From Kalaharituber pfeilii (taxonomy: Eukaryota > Ascomycota > Pezizomycetes > Pezizales > Pezizaceae), in assembly GCA_015179045.1 (NCBI GenBank), contig WHUZ01000078.1, positions 1 to 64,000 on the forward strand: 64,000 nucleotides of DNA. The letters are read 5' to 3'. The position numbers and the translations under genes were made by a program. The notes below the pieces were generated by a model, which saw only the letters and a list, made by a program, of their open reading frames with translations, did no database searches and had not been told where the DNA came from. This document shows, in pieces, positions 55,390 to 64,000 of the stretch (position 1 is the first letter of the stretch; every line of letters starts with the position of its first letter).

Positions 55390-55559
55390 TTGCTAATGTA
55401 GTATAAGGAACAAGAATCTTGAAGTGTAGTATGGGGATTAAGGGTCTCGAAGCATAGTATGAGTCTTGAAGTCTTGATATTAGGTAGTAGTAAAGAGAAA
55501 AGAATTTCAAGAGGATAGAGAGAATAATACTGACTTTACAATGCTAGACTATGGCAAGG

Positions 55560-55975
55560 CAGGGGCAATGAACACTGCATATGTACCTGGTCCACCTTCG
55601 AAGGCACAAATGTATAATCGGAAAGGGCGGTTTTGGGATATAGACAACCATATAGTCCGTAATTAACTCCGGATTTCCTATTCTCGATTTCGTAATCCTA
55701 CAGTACGATTTTTCATTTGGTTGTACTCGATTAAACAAAGGCAATAGCATGTTGGTCTAGATATACATAGATTCTGGGATCTGGTTTTCGTAATGGCTGT
55801 TGGCTTTCTTTTACTCTTTTGCGATCTACTAATTTCTCAGAGGCAGGCTGCCTAGGTTTGGCGATCATGATTGGTTGGATGGTAATATAGGCGCTAATTT
55901 CGTGGCTTGGAGGAAACCTTCTTCAGTAAATACTTAACTAGTTAAAATTGAAATCTTTTCTGGCGAGCTGGTTCC
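55560..55975 (+). repeat. Diverged duplicate of the 3' flank of the secreted-precursor gene
   Basis: Matches about 58990-59374 in order: AGACAACCA-ATAGTCCG, TTTCCTATTC, ATATACATAGA, GG-TCTGG-TTT, TTAGTTAAAATTGAA-TCTT and GAGCTG. The gene itself is absent upstream of this copy. Confidence 0.5.
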
Positions 55976-57960
55976 TTCCTATACAGAAAAATTCCGTTAC
56001 AACTCTACCTTGTGGCGGAGGTAATATGCTTTTATGGAACATATGCTTATGTTCTGGTCCTGTCAGAAATTCAGGCTGCTCCGGAGTGGAGAGAGGACCG
56101 GGCACTCGGGTATATGAAAAATCTTTCACATCAAGTCGTGGACCCAGCGATACCCATGTATCCAAAACTCCCAGAAATGCTTTATCACTTGTCATCCACA
56201 TGCCCATCGAAATGTTTCGATTATATCGTCTCGTGAGCATTCAGTAATAGAGCTTGAAAATATGTAAAACGAAATAATTGTCTGTAGATCTTGATATATT
56301 GTTATTTGTTCTCTCTTGTATATCGTTACTTATGCCGAAAAAAAAATGTACATAGTTGATTTTCAACAAATGTTAAAGCCTACCATACAGTACGTTTAAT
56401 TCCCGATCTCTCTTTTTTTTTTTTTTATTTTTTTTATTTTTTTTCAATATCATTACTCTCATTACGCCGAGATTCCCAAGCTCTAAAAATACTGATTCCC
56501 GCACGACCGACCTCCCGAAGGGGCCGGCCCACTCCGGAGCGGACTGAATTTCCAAAGGGACCAGAACACTTATACCGGGAACGCGAGTTTACCGCTGCTA
56601 TCCTACTATCATGCAAGGGTAGTACTTATCTTGGTATATTTCTGCGCATAACATTGACCTTACGAACCGTGTATTTCAGAACGTGCTTGTCGAATATTCT
56701 TAGCCCAGTCTGCTCTATATTCTGCGATGACAGATGTCGCTAATGCCTACTGGAGAAATTGTGTGTGGTCCACAGGGAACTATGGGAAATATTGATGCCA
56801 AGACAATTTGAGACTTCCGCTGTCTCTTGCCACTACCGAACGCACGGCGATCCTGAGCCACATTCGTCGATCGAATACATCAAACCATACAGCAATTCGA
56901 GCGATTCATCAATATTACTATTGGAATATATGCTAAGTTATAGCGGATTAATTGCCCTATCGGAATAACTCAACGGCCACCAGGTTAATCATGGCGGTCC
57001 CTCTAGAGTGGAATTGCCCAGCACGGCAGCGCTATCCGCCGATCTGCATGCATTCCTCACCCCTCATGTGCATGTATCCTGAACCACGGGTACGGTAGGC
57101 GTTAATATTCGAATCAAGGTTAACGCGGTTTTCTCCGTTGCCCCTTGCAGTTCGGAAATGACCGAAGAAGATGTAAACATGACACATAATAAGACGCCGC
57201 ATGTATATGCAGGGCACTAAACATTCTCCCCTGTATCGGATCCGAGATCTGTAGTACTCTACATTTCCTGCCTCATGCGCATACTTGTTCCCGATACCGA
57301 GCTCTAAAGCCGTTATTTTTTTTTTTTTTTTGGGGGGGGGGTCACGTAACACCGTACACAGTTATACCAGCTATGGCGGGGATAAGGCCATTGAACTGTC
57401 TTTATATGGTCTACAAAGGGCATGAATATCCCCTAACGCCAGTTCAAGACTTGCAGCTGGAGAAGAACGCGAGTACGCGAGTAGCTGTTAATGCTGCCGC
57501 GCTTCGGCGATGGGCGAGAATGGACGTGAGTCTCGGGGTTCTCCACGGCTTAACCGTAGTCGCTCGGCATGCCCGTAGGAGCGGCAACCAGGGATAGCAC
57601 CCTAGGCTTGGGTAGCCGGGCGGGAGCGCCTAGGTTCAATTTAATTTTACATTATCCAACTCAGAGCGAGCGATGCAAACAAGATCTCATGGCCCATGGG
57701 CTAGTCAACCGGTCCTCAAATGGCGTCAACCCATGTTTATTGTAACCGTTGTCAGAAAATGAGCCCCCCGGCATTATTTCCGCCTCGCAACCTCACGGAG
57801 ATGCGCGACATGCGAAACCGGCTCGATTTCCAGTTACACCGCATACCCCATCTGAGCAGCCGTCCTGGACTTCACCGAAATGCTATAGTTTTAATTAGAT
57901 GCAGAATACTGCTACAATGTTTGTTCGTGAATATCATAATCGCGCAATAAGCGGCCCTCG
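55976..57960. other. Gene-poor stretch with degenerate retroposon tails
   Basis: 56411-56480 is a reversed, decayed tail A (poly-T, ATATCATTACTCTCAT). 57315-57381 is a reversed, decayed tail B beginning with a G10 run. Open frames at 57373-57597 and 57720-57950 show no domain and no exon signals I trust; the second contains C-x-x-C only once. Confidence 0.4.
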
Positions 57961-57964
57961 ATCC

Positions 57965-58060
57965 TCTATAAAGAGATCTCAAATTCCCTCCTTAACCCAT
58001 TCCTTCTTTCCTCACCACCCACCCAACAAACAATCACCTTTCACATCTTCCTTCTTCCCT
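57965..58060 (+). promoter_or_regulatory. TATA box and pyrimidine-rich leader of the secreted-precursor gene
   Basis: CTATAAAG at 57965-57972 is about 165 bp before the ATG and is followed by CT-rich stretches (57986-58010, 58035-58065), a layout common before strongly transcribed filamentous-fungal genes. The start context TTCAAAATGA is favourable. Confidence 0.55.
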
Positions 58061-58132
58061 CAAAACTTCTTTTGAATATTGGACCCAATCGCTCCGCCGA
58101 GTCCCAACTTCGAATCCAATAACATATTCAAA

Positions 58133-58906
58133 ATGAAGTACGCTGCTGCCTTCCTCGCTGTTTCCTTGTCAGTCATTGCCGTCAACGCTCTGGTCATCCC
58201 GGCAGTCGAGATCAATGCCCGCGATATTCAGGCTGCAGACTCGACTCTCGCCAAACGCGAGCCTGCTCCGGCTGTGGCCCCAATCGAGGACGATGATAAA
58301 GACGTCCCTGAAATTCCAGAGGATGAGAACGATGCTGTGAAGCTTGCTGATCCTGAGGAAGAAGAGTTCCTCCGCAGCCTTCTCAATCTCCCGGATGATG
58401 ATGATGATGATGACGATGATGCAGCACTTGAGCGCCGTGACAGCGATGATAAAGACATCCCAGAGACCCCAGAGGATGAGAGCGATGTTGTGAAGCTTGC
58501 AGACCCTGAGGATGAGGAATTCCTTCGCAGCCTTGCCAACCTCCCAGAAGAGGATGATGATGATGATGACGATGCAGCACTGGAACGCCGTGACTACATT
58601 GAGAGACGTGGGATTGTTGACAAGCTTGTCAAGATTCTCCTCAAGAAGATCAGCAAGACATCCCTGGCCAAGAAGGTCTGGAATGCTCTTGGTGGTGGCC
58701 TGCGGAAGTCCATCACCAAGTACTTGAAGAGCAAGGCCAAGACTCTCAGCAAGATCACCAAAGCACATAAGAACTGGCTCAAGAACAAGATCAAGGGTGC
58801 TTTGAAGAAGGTCCTTAAGAGCATCATTGGCAGCTGGGCAGCTGGTAAGGTTTTGGGAATTGTTTCCCCATGGGTGGTGGATCTCATCCTCAAAATTATC
58901 TACTAA
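58133..58906 (+). CDS. Secreted Kex2-type precursor: acidic repeats plus cationic amphipathic C-terminus
   Basis: 257 residues, one exon. Start chosen at the ATG before a clear signal peptide (1-19, cut after V-N-A). K-R at 41-42, R-R at 101-102, 152-153 and 158-159 are Kex2-type sites. Between them lie two acidic repeats of about 50 residues (D-D-K-D-I/V-P-E-x-P-E-D-E ... F-L-R-S-L-x-N-L-P then 7-9 Asp, A-A-L-E-R-R). Residues 43-159 carry about -40 net charge by my count. Residues 160-257 have 24 Lys/Arg and 2 Asp (about +22), alternating with Leu/Ile/Val/Trp in amphipathic helices, and end hydrophobic. Acidic propeptides that neutralise cationic lytic or antimicrobial peptides are known in several kingdoms, and fungal Ece1 shows Kex2 release of a lytic peptide. 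No homologue is recognised; a membrane-active or antimicrobial secreted product is inferred. No cysteines. Confidence 0.85.
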   Translation: MKYAAAFLAVSLSVIAVNALVIPAVEINARDIQAADSTLAKREPAPAVAPIEDDDKDVPEIPEDENDAVKLADPEEEEFLRSLLNLPDDDDDDDDDAALERRDSDDKDIPETPEDESDVVKLADPEDEEFLRSLANLPEEDDDDDDDAALERRDYIERRGIVDKLVKILLKKISKTSLAKKVWNALGGGLRKSITKYLKSKAKTLSKITKAHKNWLKNKIKGALKKVLKSIIGSWAAGKVLGIVSPWVVDLILKIIY

Positions 58907-59575
58907 ATGCGATGTGAGGCTTGTGGGTGGTAAGTTACGATCAATCGAGATAGACCTATTTGACAAAATACTGATTTCAGAATCCTAGGGCATCACAATC
59001 TACAAACCACAGACGACAGGTCAACCTGCAAATGGATGATGCTATAATCACAATCAATGTTCTCAGGATGACGGGTGGTATAGGCATGCAGACAACCACA
59101 TAGTCCGCAATGGATTCCAGCTTTCCTATTCCTCATCCTGCGGTCTTGAGTTTCTGTTCGAGTTTCCACCTGTTTTGGACGTAATGTATATACATAGAAG
59201 AAATGGTATAGTGGTCTGGATTTGATTTGGATCTGGATTCTGGTTTTAAGGTTGAAGACTCTGGGCTCCTTTCCTCTTGATGTCACCAAGGGGAGAGTTT
59301 CGTGGAATTGGAAAACTTTGCTGCCGTAGTTAGTTAATTAGTTCAAATTGAATTCTTCTCTCGGGAGCTGAATTTAGTTTTATATTTAATAGTGCGGACG
59401 ATATCAGCGACTAAATAGAACATTGCGCCCCAATTGGCGAACCAAAGTGCGGAATTAAATTCTATACACCTGGCGCTATAGATTCAATTTGAGCCTAATT
59501 GATAAATTGACACATGTACGTTGTGTCTTTTCCCACCCGAAACTGGTTGAGAACCCAGTCCCGACCTGTCCGACG
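58907..59575 (+). other. 3' UTR with a possible intron, then gene-free flank
   Basis: 58930-58980 reads GTAAGT...TTTCAG (51 nt, ACTGAT branch-like), an intron-like stretch after the stop codon. The region 58990-59374 has the diverged duplicate at 55560-55975. No gene between here and the gypsy LTR. Confidence 0.45.
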
Positions 59576-59970
59576 TGTCATGCCGCAATAGGAAATAACA
59601 GGGATTAGTTCTTGGTAACAACCATGCAGTGATCGACCCGAACCACAGAATGCTCTCGAACCGCCGCCATAGCTCTAGATCATTCTATATCATTCTACAG
59701 CATTCTACAAGCACTCTTCTATGTCGTCATGTATGTTTCTATTTCCATCTGTCTTCTTCTATGTCGTCATGTCCAAGTTCATGCAATACTCGTACTTGCT
59801 ACTTCTGTTCACTCTCTCTCGTCTATATATACCTCTTCTACCCGCCTGTATGTAGTCTCCACTGGTCAACGTACGCTCATTCTCTCTTCCACCTCGTCCC
59901 TCTCTGTCCCTACTGTCTCGTAGCACCCGCGATCGTGCCTTCGCCTACTGATCCCAGCATCGCCCTTACA
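59576..59970 (+). repeat. Ty3/gypsy 5' LTR
   Basis: TGTCATGCC at 59576 to CCCTTACA at 59970 (395 bp, TG...CA). A TATATATA box near 59824-59831 and pyrimidine-rich sequence fit an RNA start in the LTR. Gag's ATG follows at 60011. The 3' LTR is beyond the window. Confidence 0.65.
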
Positions 59971-60010
59971 GTTTGACCAGTCACCTTTATCGCGCCTGCT
60001 ACGAATCGCT

Positions 60011-60469
60011 ATGGACGACACTCTTATGCGCGAAACGCTTCCTCCGGAAGGGTCACCTTCGTTGCCAACTGCTCCGTTCATGACGCCATCAACTAGCGCT
60101 ACGTCTCAGAACTTTGCCTCGATCCTCGATCGGTTCACTATGCCTCCTGAGTTGCGATCGTACTTCCAGGACCTACACAGCACTGTACAACAACTCCATA
60201 CTACAGTTGCTACCCTCCGCTCGGCAACTCCCACCTCAGGCTCCACTATTACTGACCATGCACCGAAGACCAAGGCACCGGACATTTTCACAGGGAACCG
60301 GTCGAAGCTTCGCTCCTTCACTACTACAGCTGTGGACAGTTCGGGGAAAGAGCCAGCTCAGACAACTAAACCGCCCTGCTCTGAGCTTAACCGAGGGCGA
60401 TATTCTTCTTTATTATACCAGACCGACCTCCGACTCTCATCTTATTGTCAATGGTTTACTCCGTTCTAG
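60011..60469 (+). pseudogene. Collapsed Gag of the gypsy element
   Basis: About 105 N-terminal residues look like a chromovirus Gag start (coiled-coil-like region, then K-A-P-D-I-F-T-G-N-R-S-K-L-R-S-F). The capsid core that should follow is missing: the sequence jumps within a few codons to a zinc-knuckle relic in another frame (60322-60366, YYSCGQFGERASSDN), whose final metal ligands are gone. An internal deletion with frame loss is the simplest reading. Gag function is lost. Confidence 0.75.
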
Positions 60470-63400
60470 TTCTGTTTGTACTCCTGTTACTATTATGATT
60501 GATTGTGGTGCTTCGTCAAATTTCATAAACCGCTCCTTTATTGACAGATATCCTATACCACTCCTTCGCCACCCTACACCTATTGATCTTAATGTAATTG
60601 ATGGTTCTTCTATTTCGTCTGGTTCTGTTACTCATTATACTGTGCCTATAACCCTGTCTATTCACTCACATTCTGAGAAGATCCCTTTGCATGTTATTCC
60701 AATGAAGGATTATGATATTGTTCTAGGTATTCCTTGGTTGCGTTTGCACAATCCTGTTATCAATTGGGCCAAAGATGAGGTTGACTTTACTTCTGCATTC
60801 TGTCATTCACGTTGCTTGAATATTTCTTCGTTGTCTACTACTCCTTCAATTTCTCATTCTGAGTCTTCTTGTATGCCGAATCCATTGAATATCTCGTTTG
60901 TGTCAGCTCCTGCCTTTCACCGCTTAGCGAGACCCCGCCGGAAATGTTCAGATTCAGATTCGGAGATAGCTCAGGGCCTTGTCATCGCTACATTGGATAC
61001 GCCTAATAAGACGAAGGTTACTCCTATCATCCCAGAGGAATATAAACGCTTTTCTCGCATCTTTTCGGCCACAGAAGCAGCTGTCTTACCTCAGCATCAG
61101 CCCTGGGACCACAAGATTCCTCTACAACCTGGCACGCATCCTCCGTTCGGTCCGATTTATGCGCTTTCAGAAACCGAACTGCAAGCCCTACGAGAATACT
61201 TGGATGAGAACTTAGCAAAAGGGTTTATTCGTCAGTCGTCGTCTCCTGCCGGTGCACCAATATTGTTTACTAAGAAGAAGGATGGAAGCCTGCGTTTATG
61301 TGTTGACTACCGAGGGCTAAATCGAATCACAGTAAAGAACCGCTACCCTATACCGCTGATATCAGAGCTCCTAGACCGTGTGCGCGGGGCAAAATACTTT
61401 ACGAAAATCGATTTGCGAGGGGCATATAACTTGATACGAATTGCTGAAGGCGATGAATGGAAAACGGCGTTCAGAACACGATATGGACACTATGAGTATA
61501 GAGTTATGCCTTTTGGACTAACGAACGCTCCGGCATCATTCCAAGCATTGGTGAACGATATCCTTCGGTCATACCTCGACTATTTTGTTGTTGCCTTCCT
61601 CGATGACATCCTGATCTTCTCGAATACTCTTGAGGAACATAAAGTTCACGTTACCAAGGTATTAGAGAAGCTTGATGAACACAACCTCTTTGTGAAGCTT
61701 GAAAAATGCTCATTCCATGCCAAAGAGGTGGAATTCTTGGGATACGTCATTAGCAGAGAAGGAATGAAGATGGATCCAAGATTTGCAAACTTCTACCGCC
61801 GGTTCATACCACACCACAGCAGTATCATCGCACCGCTTACTCGCCTACTCAGGAAAGATGCTTCGTTTACATGGACCGATGACTGTCAAAAAGCATTCGA
61901 GGCTATTAAGCAGTCCTTCGCTACAGCAGTGGTCTTAAGACATTTTGATCCTGAATTACCTGCTGTTGTCGAAACCGATGCTTCTGACTTCGCTATCGGT
62001 GCCTGCCTGTCCCAATACGATACTGAAGCAAAGACTCTTCGCCCCATTGCGTTTTATAGCCGAAAGCTACTCCCCGCAGAAGCGAACTATGAGATACATG
62101 ATAAGGAGCTATTAGCTATAGTTGCCGCCCTCAGAGAATGGAGAGTTTATTTAGAAGGGGCTAAGCATCAGATACAGATCTACTCTGACCACCAGAACCT
62201 TCAGTCATTTACCTCCACGAAAGTCTTGAATCGAAGACAGGCCCGCTGGTCAGAAATGCTAGCCTCATATGATTTTGTTATTGTCCATCGCCCTGGTGCG
62301 GCTAACTCGCAAGCAGATGCACTATCCCGACGACCCGACTACCAAGATCCTACCGCGAAGCAAGAGCACTGTTTGCTTAAACCCCATCAGCTTATACTTG
62401 CTGCGGTTGAGCTGAGGAATACTGCGGTTGAAAAGGATAGTAGTATACTGCAGAAAATTAAGGAAGCATATGAGCAGGACCCATCTTGTGCTAAGTTAAA
62501 GTCAGAGCTCACCTCAGGCACAGCACCTAAGTTTCGACTGCGTGCATACTCTCTACGTGATGATCTTATTCTCTTTAATGGGCTAATCTTTGTGCCAGAT
62601 AATAAGGGCCTAAAGGTAGAAATTGTTCGGATGCACCATGATACACCTACAGCAGGACACCCAGGCCAAGCGAAGACACTAGAACTGATCTCCAGAAACT
62701 TCTTTTTCCCCCGTATGAGACAGTTCGTGGAAACGTACATTCGAACATGCGAGACTTGTGGAAGATGCAAGGCATCAAGACAGCAACCCTTTGGTCAGTT
62801 GCAATCTCTTTCTGTTCCTCCACACCCCTGGCATTCAGTATCAATGGATTTCATAGTCAAGCTTCCCCTATCTAAAGACCCGTCATTATCTCCTTCTCCA
62901 TCCTTCGATTCCATACTCGTTGTAGTTGATCGACTCACGAAAATGGCATATTTCATTCCCTGTAGCGAGACCGTCACAGCCCCGGAGCTAGCTCAACTCT
63001 ACCTCAAGCATGTATTCGTTCATCACGGTATTCCGAAAGAGATCGTTACAGATCGTGGAGCAGTATTCGCCTCGAACTTTACTCGCTCACTATGTCAAGC
63101 CGCCAATATCGACCAGCAACTCTCAACAGCTTATCATCCACAAACCGATGGTCAGACCGAGCGTGTGAATCAGATTCTCGAGCAGTACCTTCGAGCATAC
63201 TGCAACTATCAGCAAGACAATTGGGTTGAACTCCTACCATTAGCTCAGTTTGCCTACAATAATGCTGAACAAAGCAGTATCAAATGCTCACCCTTTTACG
63301 CGAACTACGGCTACCACCCAACTCTCAACGTCTCGTTGGAAGCATCTGCGAAATCTCCTGCAGTCGATGAACGGGTTCAAGAGTTACGTTCCCTACATTG

Positions 63401-63956
63401 CCTCTTACAGCACGAAATGAAGTTTGCCCAGCAACTGCAAGCCCAGTACTACAATCGCGATGTACGCCCAGAGCCTGAAATCAAAGAAGGTGATCGAGTT
63501 TGGCTTATTCGAAGGCACATAAAAACGAACCGACCCTCCGAGAAGCTCGACTATAAGAAATTAGGACCATTCGAAGTGGAAAAGGTGATCAGCCCAGTAG
63601 CCTACAAGTTAAGACTACCCTCATCAATGCACATTCATCCAGTCTTTCATGTCTCGCTGCTGGAAAAGGCTACCACTGATAATACACTCAGAGAAGAACA
63701 ACCTGCACCACCGCCTATCATCATTGAGGGTGAAGCATACTGGGAAGTTGAAGAGGTGGTCAACAGCCGCAGACGTGGGAAGAAGCTGGAGTATGAGGTT
63801 AAGTGGAAAGGTTACCCACATCATGACAACACTTGGGAACCGGCTCAAGGCCTTAAGAGCATACAAGGAATGATTAACCAATTCCACGAGAAGTACCCTG
63901 ACAAGCCCGGCCCCACGAAGCCAAAAAGGGGGGGGAAAGGCTCCGCCGCTCAGTGA
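60114..63956 (+). pseudogene. Ty3/gypsy chromovirus Pol polyprotein, open but internally deleted
   Basis: Stop-free over 3.8 kb; meaningful homology begins near 60400. In order: aspartic protease (I-D-C-G-A-S, 60498-60515); RT (LCVDYRGLN at 61297, FLDD at 61597-61608); RNase H (E-T-D-A-S-D near 61974, Y-S-D-H-Q near 62182); integrase zinc finger (H-H ... C-x-x-C, 62635-62770); DDE core (M-D-F, T-D-R-G, Q-T-D-G-Q-T-E-R); GPF module (L-G-P-F-E-V, near 63560); and a C-terminal chromodomain (YWEVEEVVNSRRRGKKLEYE then V-K-W-K-G-Y, 63735-63860) that would direct integration to modified chromatin. G-M-K-M-D-P is joined directly to F-A-N-F-Y-R-R-F-I (61768-61803): about 30 residues normally between these motifs are absent, so the RT thumb is damaged. 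Probably dead despite the open frame. Confidence 0.9.
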
Positions 63957-64000
63957 TAACCTGTCTTTTCTTGTCGTCTGTTACCCTGAATTTGTGCTAT

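Noticed and set aside
56060..56560. Inverted 25-bp match (GAAATTCAG--GCTCCGGAGTGG) as transposon ends
   Set aside because: Too short and asymmetric, no target duplication; the right copy belongs to the body upstream of a decayed tail A.

Overview
The window looks like a transposon-rich, gene-poor stretch of a filamentous fungal genome. Introns are short (49-83 nt, GTAAGT/GTGAGT donors, CTAAC or CTGAC branch sites), and there is a fungal BTB/POZ protein, Tad-like non-LTR elements, a chromodomain Ty3/gypsy element, a Ty1/copia element, and pogo-like and hAT-like MITEs. A Pezizomycete-type ascomycete (truffle-like) is my inference from this landscape; no single marker proves the species.

Layout. 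At 1-644 is the 5' end of a minus-strand copia element (LTR plus gag start), directly downstream of a small BTB gene (790-1244, minus). Next come a SINE-like insert (1382-1640), a fold-back structure (1878-3749) and an ORF1-only non-LTR element with a perfect 14-bp target duplication (4177-5624). From 5545 to 15326 runs arm 1 of a large inverted duplication. Its partner, arm 2, lies at 45028-54318, and about 29.7 kb separates them. Arm 1 carries an intact three-exon gene for a 994-residue nuclear-looking protein of unknown function (12210-15304, minus). The arm 2 copy (45050-49035, plus) is a pseudogene with frameshifts and several insertions, and it was duplicated without the native promoter. 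The spacer holds a TDP2-like phosphodiesterase gene (26329-27768, minus), a coiled-coil gene with 99-bp internal repeats (34613-35621, plus), degenerate tandem repeats, non-LTR fragments, two TA-flanked MITEs and a hAT-like MITE filled with minisatellite.

Right of arm 2 are a decayed hAT transposase, a solo LTR with a clean 5-bp target duplication, and a single-exon gene (58133-58906, plus) for a secreted, Kex2-cleavable precursor. Its two acidic repeats precede a strongly cationic, amphipathic 98-residue C-terminal segment. The window closes with a damaged Ty3/gypsy chromovirus (59576 to the end).

The two observations I rate highest are (a) the acidic-propeptide/cationic-peptide precursor, which looks like an undescribed fungal membrane-active peptide, and (b) two families of retroposon 3' tails that fold into stem-loops. 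Tail A shows compensatory base changes between copies, and several tiny inserts (40-99 bp) consist of little more than the tail yet have their own target-site duplications.
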